DNA from: an uncultured Oscillibacter sp.
Lineage (GTDB): Bacteria; Bacillota; Clostridia; Oscillospirales; Oscillospiraceae
Assembly: GCF_900546705.1 (NCBI RefSeq)
Contig: NZ_URDP01000034.1
Location: 1-21,170 of the forward strand
DNA length: 21,170 bases
Direction of reading: 5' to 3'
A model generated the notes under the pieces. It worked only from the letters and a program-made list of their open reading frames with translations. It had not been told where the DNA came from and ran no database searches. The translations under genes and the position numbers were made by a program. Below, one piece after another: positions 14,097 to 21,170 of this stretch; within the stretch, counting starts at the first letter, position 1; each line of letters begins with the position of its first letter.

Positions 14097-14750
14097 TTGA
14101 AAATCAACGAGGTGGAAGCCCTGGTGGGCATCACCAAGAAAAATATCCGCTTCTATGAGTCGGAAGGGCTGCTGTGCCCCCGCCGCAACAGTGAAAACGG
14201 CTACCGGGACTACGGCGAAGGCGAGGTGGACACGCTCCGGCGCATCAAGCTTTTGCGCAAGCTGGGCGTACCGCTGGAGGAAATCCGGCAGATGCTCTCC
14301 GGCAGCCACACGGTGGGAGACGGCATCCGCCGGCATCTGATCTCCCTGGAGCGGGAGCGCGCCAACCTCCAGGCGGCTATCCGCTTTTGTGCAGCCCTGA
14401 CGGACTGCCGGGAAAAGCTGTGCTGCCTGGACGCCCGGACACTGCTGGAGCAGATGGAGCGGATGGAGCAGGAGGGAGCCACGTTTATGGACAAGCAGAA
14501 AAACGACACAAAGCGGCGCCGCTATATTGCGCCGGTGGTGGTGTCCTGCCTGACGGCGGTGCTCATGGCCGGCTGTATCTGGCTGATGCTCTGGGCCTAT
14601 GCGCAGGACCCGGCAGATGCGCCCCCGCTTCCGCTGCTGGCGCTTCTGGTGGCCATTCCCGGCGCAGTGGTGCTGGGCGTGATTCTGGCGCTGATCTGTC
14701 GGCTGCGGGAGATTCAAAAAGGAGAAGAAGACGATGCAAAACAGTACTAA
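14097..14750 (+). CDS. MerR family transcriptional regulator with two C-terminal membrane helices
   Basis: 217 residues. Seen: a MerR winged helix-turn-helix at 1-70 (INEVEALVGITKKNIRFYESEGLL and NGYRDYGEGEV), a helical dimerisation region (75-128) with Cys at 98, 104, 109 and 110, then two strongly hydrophobic helices at about 143-167 and 179-202, preceded by KRRRY. Most MerR regulators end in a soluble effector domain; here that place is taken by membrane segments, so it probably acts at the membrane and senses an envelope signal. The start is TTG at 14097: AAAGGAGG stands 8 bases before it and the MerR fold begins right there. Its stop overlaps the next gene by 17 bases. The Cys cluster could bind metal or sense redox, but no known metal-site pattern is matched. 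Confidence 0.87.
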   Translation: MKINEVEALVGITKKNIRFYESEGLLCPRRNSENGYRDYGEGEVDTLRRIKLLRKLGVPLEEIRQMLSGSHTVGDGIRRHLISLERERANLQAAIRFCAALTDCREKLCCLDARTLLEQMERMEQEGATFMDKQKNDTKRRRYIAPVVVSCLTAVLMAGCIWLMLWAYAQDPADAPPLPLLALLVAIPGAVVLGVILALICRLREIQKGEEDDAKQY

Positions 14751-14994
14751 ATCCGCCCGGCGCAAGGAGGCCATCCGCACCACGGTGCTCTGCGGCGCGG
14801 TGCTGATTGTGGCAGCCATTGTCACCATCTGGGCCCAGCGCACTTTCTGGCCCGAGGGAATCCTGGCCCGGATGATGCCCTATATGGCACTTTTGTACAT
14901 TCTGCTGCTTCCCGCCCTGGGCATCAGCCTGCGGGCCAAGCTGCGGCGGATCGACGAAGAGGAGGAACGCAAACATGAAGCTTCTGACGATTGA
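14734..14994 (+). CDS. Small two-helix membrane protein, 86 residues, unknown
   Basis: Not recognised. Seen: a basic N-terminus (KSARRKEAIR), a hydrophobic helix at about 16-34, a short linker RTFWPEG, a second hydrophobic helix at about 46-66, and a charged C-terminus RRIDEEEERKHE. GGAG lies 9 bases before ATG 14734; the gene overlaps the end of merR by 17 bases and the start of the YbjQ gene by 20 bases, which supports it as coding and translationally coupled. The neighbouring MerR protein also ends with two membrane helices, so the two may contact each other in the membrane; this is inference from position. Confidence 0.78.
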   Translation: MQNSTKSARRKEAIRTTVLCGAVLIVAAIVTIWAQRTFWPEGILARMMPYMALLYILLLPALGISLRAKLRRIDEEEERKHEASDD

Positions 14995-15286
14995 GACCAT
15001 CCCCGGCCAGTCCTTCGAGGCACTGGACACGGTCAAGGGCACGGTGGTATACAGCAAAAACATCGGCCGGGACTTTATGGCCGGCATGAAAACCCTGGTG
15101 GGCGGAGAGATCGCCGGCTACACAGAGATGCTCAACGAGGCCCGGCAGATCGCCACCAAGCGCATGGTGGACGCCGCCGAGGCTCTGGAGGCCGACGCAG
15201 TCATCGGCCTGCGCTATGCCTCCTCCTCTGTGATGCAGGGCGCCGCGGAGGTCATCGCCTACGGCACGGCGGTGAAATTTCTATGA
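14975..15286 (+). CDS. YbjQ family protein (UPF0145)
   Basis: 103 residues, the normal size. Seen: LTIETIPGQSFEALDTVKGTVVYSKNI, then FMAGMKTLVGGEIAGYTEMLNEAR, and ALEADAVIGLRYASSSV with VIAYGTAVKF at the end, the full UPF0145/YbjQ pattern. The family forms pentamers; it is labelled 'heavy-metal-binding' but no function has been proven, and this copy has no Cys and no His. GAGGAGG precedes ATG 14975, and the start is inside the preceding gene. The stop overlaps the next start as ATGA. Position behind a MerR regulator and a membrane protein suggests a stress-response role. Confidence 0.9.
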   Translation: MKLLTIETIPGQSFEALDTVKGTVVYSKNIGRDFMAGMKTLVGGEIAGYTEMLNEARQIATKRMVDAAEALEADAVIGLRYASSSVMQGAAEVIAYGTAVKFL

Positions 15287-16005
15287 TCCGGGCCACATTT
15301 CTGGACCACAGCGGCTTTCTGGTGGAGCTGGAGGACGTGTGCCTGCTCTTCGACTGGTGGAAGGGCTCTCTGCCGCCCCTGCCGGAAAAGCCCCTGGCGG
15401 TCTTTGCCAGCCACCGCCATGAGGACCATTTTTCCCCGGCCATCTTCTCTCTGGCGGATGGGACAAGGCCCATCCGGTTCCTGCTGGGGCGGGACATTCA
15501 CCCCACGGAGAAAAACCGGGCCCGCTGGGGCCTGACCGACGAGACGGCTTCCCTGTGCCGCTTCCTGGGCGGCAATGAGCGGGTGGAGGCGTTTCCCGGC
15601 GTGACGGTGGAGACGCTGCCCTCCACCGACGAGGGCGTGGCCTTTGTGGTCAGCGCCTGCGGCTGCACCGTCTACCACGCGGGAGATCTCCACTGGTGGC
15701 ACTGGGAGGGAGAGGACAAGGCCTGGAACCGGAATATGGAGGTCAACTTCAAGCGCTTTCTTCAGCCCCTGGCCGGACGGCATATCCACCTGGCCATGGT
15801 GCCCCTGGACCCCCGTCTGGAAGGAGCCAGCGACTGGGGCCTTCAGTATTTTCTGGAGCTGACGGACACCCAGACGGTGCTGCCCATGCACCAGTGGGGC
15901 AACTTCGGCCTGACGGAGCAGTTCTGCGCCCGGCATCCCGATCTGGCACCTCACCTCTGTCCCATCACCGCTCCCGGGCAGAGCTTTACTTTTCCATCCG
16001 TGTGA
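15283..16005 (+). CDS. UlaG-like metallo-beta-lactamase-fold hydrolase
   Basis: 240 residues. Seen: FLDHSGFLVEL at 6-16, the metal-binding SHRHEDHF (H44, H46, D48, H49), VYHAGDLHWW with the later metal His and Asp, and LPMHQWGNFG near the C-terminus supplying a further His. This layout, with no Cys or Lys beta-lactamase motif, fits the Lactamase_B_3/UlaG branch, which contains metal-dependent hydrolases of phosphoesters and lactones; the substrate is unknown. ATG 15283 overlaps the YbjQ stop as ATGA, so the two proteins are made together. It is the last gene of the operon and ends at a strong terminator. Confidence 0.9.
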   Translation: MIRATFLDHSGFLVELEDVCLLFDWWKGSLPPLPEKPLAVFASHRHEDHFSPAIFSLADGTRPIRFLLGRDIHPTEKNRARWGLTDETASLCRFLGGNERVEAFPGVTVETLPSTDEGVAFVVSACGCTVYHAGDLHWWHWEGEDKAWNRNMEVNFKRFLQPLAGRHIHLAMVPLDPRLEGASDWGLQYFLELTDTQTVLPMHQWGNFGLTEQFCARHPDLAPHLCPITAPGQSFTFPSV

Positions 16006-16014
16006 AACAGCGCA

Positions 16015-16055
16015 AAAACAGCGCCGGGCAAATGCCCGGCGCTGTTTTGTTTTTA
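16015..16055. terminator. Bidirectional terminator between the MBL-fold gene and the DUF4015 gene
   Basis: Perfect 15-base arms AAAACAGCGCCGGGC and GCCCGGCGCTGTTTT around a 4-base loop, followed by GTTTTTATTT on the + strand; on the - strand the stem ends in a T5 run, serving the gene that stops at 16058. Confidence 0.95.
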
Positions 16056-16057
16056 TT

Positions 16058-17104
16058 TCAGGAGGAGGCTCCGCCCTGAAGCGGCAGCAGCCATCCGCCC
16101 TCCTGGGGCGGAGTGTCTGTGGCCGTCAACTCCACGGCAAAGTCCGTGTCGGCAGCGGCCTGACTGACCCGGTCGGCCAGGGATGCAGCGTCGGCCGCAG
16201 AGGCGGCAGCGTAGATTCGGTCCACCCGGGGCGCCACCTGAGCCAGCGTCAGCCCGGACGAAGCGTCGCTGCCCTGGGTAATCACCTGGGCGGGCAGCTC
16301 CACCGACAGCGTCACGTCATAGGGGGCCAGAGCCGCCTGCATCTCGTCCAGGAACGCGGCCAGATTCTCCTCCAGGGCCGTGTCGCCGTAGGCGATCTTG
16401 TTCAGCTTGCCCTCCGTGGGATAGCTCACATCCGTCAGCAGAATCTCGTCAAAGCCCATGTCCGCCAGCTCCTTGGCCAGCGAGCAAAGATACTGCCGTG
16501 CGGCGGGCTTGGCGGGGTCCAGCCACTGGCTGTTGTTCCCGTCGTAGAAAATATAGCCGCCGGTATTCTTCAGTCCCATGCCCTCCACGTCGCTGTTGGC
16601 GGCAATGGGATCGTGGAAGCAGGACAGCCGGGCAATGGCATGGGTATCCGAACCCAGCAGGGCTGTCAGAGCGCCGGCCGTGCCCGATTGAGTGTGCACC
16701 GCACCGCTGACGGCGGAGGCACTGTCATAGTACACATGGCCGGCAGCATCCTTCATGGTTACCGCCACCGCGTTGCACTCGTGCCCCGTGTAGGTGCCGC
16801 CTGTCAGCATGGCCGCATCCCAGCCGGTCAGCGGCGTATCCGCCACCTCCATGGCCCGGACAGCCTGTGCGGGTGTCTCCTGAATCACCAGGTTCACGTT
16901 CTCCTGCTCCTGGGGCTGCTCCTGCTGAACATCCTCTTCCGGCAAAGACAGGTGGGGCCTGCCGCTCTCGTCATAGACCAAATAGTCTTGCAGCCGGATA
17001 AAGATCACCGAGGCCACGATCACCAGTATCAAAACGACCGCCAGTGCGATCTTGCCCTTGGAGCCCCGTCCCCGGTAGCTTCTGTATCCTCTTGCGCCTG
17101 CCAT
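16058..17104 (-). CDS. Membrane-anchored DUF4015 putative glycoside hydrolase
   Basis: 348 residues. Seen: a basic cytoplasmic N-terminus, one membrane helix at about 18-36, a Gln/Glu/Pro-rich linker (55-70), then a domain with HAIARLSCFHDPIAA, NSQWLDPAKPAARQYLCSLAKELADMGFDEILLTDVSYP and LSVELPAQV, the pattern of DUF4015 proteins, which share the TIM-barrel fold of glycosidases. Here the usual 'D-x-V-R-Y-P' strand reads DVSYP. It should act outside the membrane on wall or capsule polysaccharide, but its activity is not established. ATG 17104 has GAGGTGA 5 bases upstream. It follows rpiB after 33 bases and shares its promoter. Confidence 0.82.
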   Translation of the reverse strand: MAGARGYRSYRGRGSKGKIALAVVLILVIVASVIFIRLQDYLVYDESGRPHLSLPEEDVQQEQPQEQENVNLVIQETPAQAVRAMEVADTPLTGWDAAMLTGGTYTGHECNAVAVTMKDAAGHVYYDSASAVSGAVHTQSGTAGALTALLGSDTHAIARLSCFHDPIAANSDVEGMGLKNTGGYIFYDGNNSQWLDPAKPAARQYLCSLAKELADMGFDEILLTDVSYPTEGKLNKIAYGDTALEENLAAFLDEMQAALAPYDVTLSVELPAQVITQGSDASSGLTLAQVAPRVDRIYAAASAADAASLADRVSQAAADTDFAVELTATDTPPQEGGWLLPLQGGASS

Positions 17105-17137
17105 GCGCTCACCTCGCTTTACCGCAGTGCCGAATTC

Positions 17138-17575
17138 TTATCCCTCCAGCGCCATGATCTTGTTGACCCGGCGCTCGTGACGGCCGCCCTCAAACTCCGT
17201 GGACAAAAAGACCTCCACCATGCGCTCGGCCATGTTCTTGCCGGTGAAGCCCGCGCCGATGGCCATCATGTTGGCGTCGTTGTGACGGCGGGTCATCTCT
17301 GCCTGGAGGCAGTCGGCGCAGTGGGCGCAGCGGATGCCCTTGACCTTGTTTGCGGCAATGGAGATGCCGATGCCGGTGGTGCAGATAACGATGCCCCGGT
17401 CGCACTTGCCCTCCGCCACGGCCCGGGCAGCGGCAGCGCCGAAGTCGGGATAGTCACAGCTCTCGGTGGAATAACAGCCGAAGTCCTCATAGGTATGGCC
17501 CAGCTTGTCCAGTACGCCCTTGACAAACTCCTTGAGCTCATAGCCGCCGTGGTCACAGCCTAACGCGATCTTCAT
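17138..17575 (-). CDS. rpiB: Ribose 5-phosphate isomerase B
   Basis: 145 residues, full length. Interconverts ribose 5-phosphate and ribulose 5-phosphate in the non-oxidative pentose phosphate pathway. Seen: ALGCDHGGYELKE (phosphate-binding D8-H9), DYPDFG, VICTTGIGISIAANK with catalytic Cys65 and the TGIG loop, GIRCAHC, and RRHNDANMMAIGA with His98. The common CGTG/CGSG is CTTG here, a mild change next to the catalytic Cys. Chosen start ATG 17575 has GGAGG 9 bases upstream; the frame extends eight codons further but without a better site. RpiB rather than the allose isomerase AlsB is inferred from the lack of other allose genes. It leads a two-gene operon. Confidence 0.93.
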   Translation of the reverse strand: MKIALGCDHGGYELKEFVKGVLDKLGHTYEDFGCYSTESCDYPDFGAAAARAVAEGKCDRGIVICTTGIGISIAANKVKGIRCAHCADCLQAEMTRRHNDANMMAIGAGFTGKNMAERMVEVFLSTEFEGGRHERRVNKIMALEG

Positions 17576-17613
17576 GGTGAAAGCCCTCCTGTTTTTCATG
17601 ATTTTGCAGGGAT

Positions 17614-17643
17614 ATTATATGCCCGCAGGCCGAAAAAAGTCAA
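17614..17643 (-). promoter_or_regulatory. Promoter of the rpiB operon
   Basis: On the - strand TTGACT, 18 bases, TATAAT, with the -35 touching the stop codon of the upstream PHP gene. An imperfect dyad GCAGGGAT...ATGCCCGC surrounds the -10. The leader is about 30 bases. Confidence 0.8.
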
Positions 17644-18456
17644 TCAGAGTTCATGCCACTGGGGCTTGCCTGCCTCGAAGGTGCAAAAACGCTTGAAGCC
17701 GCAGGACTTGAGCAGCGCCTGCCCGCTGCGGATGGCGCAGCCCACATAGGCGGGCGCGTGGGCGTCGGAGCCCAGGGTGATGATCTCGCCGCCCATGGAG
17801 CGGTAGAGCCGCAGCCACTTCTCATCCGGCAGGGGCGTATGTCCCCGGTTGGTGTTGAGCTCGATGCCGCAGCCGTTTTGGATCAGGGCGCGGAAAATGT
17901 CCTCGATCTCGCTGCCGAAAGCGTCAAACGATACATCCAGCCCCCGCTTTTCCCGGAAATACCGCAGCGGCAGCGTCAGGTGGCCCAGCACGGAGAACTT
18001 TCCCCACTTGGCCATGGCATACACGGACTCCAGATAGTCGGCAATGGCACGGCTCGCCGCGGCCTCGTCGGCCGGCGCGTAAACGCTCAGATCCCATGTC
18101 TCGTAGTTCCGGGAGAGCATATGGACGGAGCCGATGACAAAATCCAGCTGCGGTGCCGCAGCCATCATCTGTTCCGTGCGGGCGAAATCCCAGAACGCGT
18201 CGCCCAACTCTATGCCCAGGCGCATGCGGATGGTATCGCCCACCGTGTCCCGGGCCTGGCGGGACTCCTCCGTCAGCGCCTGCCAGTCATACGGCGCCAC
18301 GGGAGGGCGGTGGGGCAGCCACTCCACCGGCTCCACATGATCCGTCAGGCAAATTTCATTCATACCCGCCGCCGCGGCCGCCCGGGCCATATCCGCCATG
18401 GGCGAGCCGGCGTCCGGCGACATGCGGGAGTGGGTATGATAATCAGCAAGATACAT
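17644..18456 (-). CDS. PHP-domain phosphatase, histidinol-phosphatase (HisJ) family
   Basis: 270 residues. Seen: the PHP metal-site motifs in order: DYHTHSRMSPDA (His7, His9), CLTDHVE, GIELG, FVIGSVHML, FSVLGHL, GIELNTNRGH and LGSDAHAPAYVGCAI. These hold a trinuclear metal site that hydrolyses phosphate monoesters; the family is annotated as histidinol-phosphatase, the last but one step of histidine synthesis, but no other his gene is nearby, so another substrate is possible. The frame can begin at GTG 18468, overlapping the dnaJ stop, but ATG 18456 is preferred: GAGG lies 6 bases before it, and it follows the dnaJ stop by 8 bases. It is the last gene after dnaK-dnaJ. Confidence 0.87.
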   Translation of the reverse strand: MYLADYHTHSRMSPDAGSPMADMARAAAAAGMNEICLTDHVEPVEWLPHRPPVAPYDWQALTEESRQARDTVGDTIRMRLGIELGDAFWDFARTEQMMAAAPQLDFVIGSVHMLSRNYETWDLSVYAPADEAAASRAIADYLESVYAMAKWGKFSVLGHLTLPLRYFREKRGLDVSFDAFGSEIEDIFRALIQNGCGIELNTNRGHTPLPDEKWLRLYRSMGGEIITLGSDAHAPAYVGCAIRSGQALLKSCGFKRFCTFEAGKPQWHEL

Positions 18457-18464
18457 ACCGCGCC

Positions 18465-19601
18465 TCACTTCTTGAACTTCTTGAAAAATTTCTTATGTTC
18501 TTCGTAATTTCCCTCGCCGAGGGTGGCGGCAAACTTCTTCAGCGCCTCTTTCTGCTCCCGGTTGAGGTTGCGGGGCGTTTCGATATAGACGGTCACATAC
18601 TGGTCGCCCCGGCCCCGGCCGTTGATGGAGGGGATGCCCTTGCCCTTGAGGCGGAAGGTAGTGCCGGACTGGGTACCCTCGGGCAGGGTATACTTCACCT
18701 TGCCGTCAATGGTGGGGATCTCCAGCTCCGCGCCCAGTACCGCCTGGGTGAAGGTGATGGGCGCCTCGCACAGCACGCTGGTGCCCTCCCGGCGGAACAG
18801 CTCGTGGGGCCGCACGGTGATGGTAATGAGCAGGTCGCCGGCGGGGCCGCCGTTCTTGCCGGCGTTGCCCTGGCCCCGGATGGAAATGGTCTGTCCGTTG
18901 TCGATGCCGGCGGGGATGCTGGCCTTGATGGTCTTGCGCTTGCGGACGGCGCCGCTGCCCCGGCAGTCCGGGCAGGGCTGGTGAATGATACGGCCCTTGC
19001 CGCCGCACTTGGGGCAGGGGGAGGACGTGGCAAACACGCCCATGGGGGTCTGGCGCCGCACCTGAACGGTGCCGGTGCCGTGGCAGTCCGGGCAGATCTC
19101 CGGCGTGGTGCCGGCGGCGCAGCCGGTACCGTGACAGGTTTCGCACTGCTCCATCCGATCCACGGTCACGGCCTTCTCACAGCCGAACGCCGCCTCCTCA
19201 AAGCTGATGGCCAGCGACATGCGGATGCTCTCGCCCCGCTGGGGAGCGTTGGGATTGGTGCGCCGTCCGCCGCCGAAGCCGCCGCCGAAGAAGCTGCCGA
19301 AAATATCGCCCAGGTCGCCGAAGTCAAAGCCTCCGTCGAACCCACCGCCGCCTCCGGCGCCGAAGTTGGGGTCCACGCCTGCGTGGCCGTACTGGTCGTA
19401 GCGGGCCTTCTTGTCGGGGTTGGAGAGCACCTCGTAGGCCTCGTTGACCTCCTTGAACTTCTCCTCGGCCTCCTTGTCACCGGGATTCAGATCCGGGTGA
19501 TACTTCCGGGCCATTTTTTTGTAGGCCTTCTTAATCTCATCCTCCGAGGCTCCCCGGCCTACGCCCAGAACCTCGTAGTAGTCTCGTTTCTGTTCTGCCA
19601 T
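18465..19601 (-). CDS. dnaJ: Chaperone protein DnaJ
   Basis: 378 residues, full-length type I J-protein. It delivers unfolded substrates to DnaK and stimulates its ATPase. Seen: J domain 1-70 with HPD (35-37), a Gly/Phe-rich linker (78-112), a zinc domain with four repeats CETCHGTG, CPDCHGTG, CPKCGGKG and CPDCRGSG (about 150-215), and the C-terminal substrate-binding domains with IPAGIDNGQTISIRGQG. ATG 19601 has GAGGAG nine bases upstream. It follows dnaK after an 87-base gap that holds a strong hairpin, so dnaJ probably receives less transcript than dnaK. Confidence 0.97.
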   Translation of the reverse strand: MAEQKRDYYEVLGVGRGASEDEIKKAYKKMARKYHPDLNPGDKEAEEKFKEVNEAYEVLSNPDKKARYDQYGHAGVDPNFGAGGGGGFDGGFDFGDLGDIFGSFFGGGFGGGRRTNPNAPQRGESIRMSLAISFEEAAFGCEKAVTVDRMEQCETCHGTGCAAGTTPEICPDCHGTGTVQVRRQTPMGVFATSSPCPKCGGKGRIIHQPCPDCRGSGAVRKRKTIKASIPAGIDNGQTISIRGQGNAGKNGGPAGDLLITITVRPHELFRREGTSVLCEAPITFTQAVLGAELEIPTIDGKVKYTLPEGTQSGTTFRLKGKGIPSINGRGRGDQYVTVYIETPRNLNREQKEALKKFAATLGEGNYEEHKKFFKKFKK

Positions 19602-19630
19602 AGATTCAAACTCCTCGTCGTGTGGTGGTC

Positions 19631-19677
19631 AAAAACGCCACATAAGGGACAGGCGTTCCCCTGTCCCTTATGGCGTT
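19631..19677 (-). terminator. Terminator-like hairpin between dnaK and dnaJ
   Basis: ATAAGGGACAGG (19642-19653) pairs exactly with CCTGTCCCTTAT (19660-19671), extended by AACGCC/GGCGTT beyond a 2-base bulge; on the - strand the stem ends in TTTTTG. It is 11 bases after the dnaK stop. It may end part of the transcripts or protect the dnaK 3' end after cleavage. Confidence 0.8.
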
Positions 19678-19688
19678 ATCAATGGCGC

Positions 19689-21170
<1,482 letters not shown>

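Noticed and set aside
13977..14843. The mutY reading frame stays open for 289 codons upstream, across merR
   Set aside because: The extension is antisense to merR, has no family similarity, and MutY homologues begin near ATG 13976 or 13955.

Overview
The window looks like chromosomal DNA of a GC-rich, anaerobic, endospore-forming Clostridium-class bacterium, most likely of the Oscillospiraceae type (Oscillibacter/Flavonifractor-like). This is inferred from the gene families (SpoVAC, superoxide reductase, HemW, a single-cluster ferredoxin, an S-layer-homology surface protein, a PflX-type radical SAM enzyme), strong AGGAGG-type ribosome binding sites, and very dense packing with many 4-base ATGA stop/start overlaps. 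No species call is possible from sequence alone. No rRNA, tRNA, CRISPR array, insertion sequence or phage gene was found. No stretch over 300 bases lacks a gene; the longest gap (3095-3374, 280 bases) holds a promoter, a probable attenuator and a terminator.

Layout. 1-180 (+): end of a desulfoferrodoxin-type superoxide reductase. 230-676 (-): a solitary spoVAC between two terminators. 779-3094 (-): an HlyC/CorC (DUF21-CBS-CBS) membrane protein followed by a CmpB-like membrane protein with a long coiled coil, read from a promoter with a ~175-base leader that contains an intrinsic terminator. 3375-6431 (-): a large secreted phosphodiester-glycosidase protein with three SLH repeats. 6655-7069 (+): a zinc-ribbon protein and a 4Fe-4S ferredoxin, divergent from the SLH gene. 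7123-9713 (-): MATE exporter and hemW, coupled by ATGA.

9819-13976 (-): a tightly packed seven-gene run mutY, a membrane-anchored unknown, two small membrane proteins, a zinc-ribbon DUF6487-like protein, thymidine kinase, and a PflX-type radical SAM protein. 14097-16005 (+), divergent from mutY: a MerR-family regulator with its own membrane segments, a two-helix membrane protein, a YbjQ-family protein and an UlaG-like metallo-beta-lactamase-fold hydrolase, all overlapping. 16058-17575 (-): rpiB and a membrane-anchored DUF4015 glycosidase-like protein. 17644-21170 (-): dnaK (start outside the window), dnaJ and a PHP-domain (HisJ-like) phosphatase.

Most of the window is housekeeping (protein folding, DNA repair, heme handling, nucleotide salvage, pentose phosphate). 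The parts least explained by known biology are the MerR-membrane/YbjQ/MBL operon, the two tiny membrane proteins plus the unknown behind mutY, the attenuator-bearing leader of the CorC gene, and a mutY promoter whose inverted repeat abuts the start codon so that the message may be leaderless.
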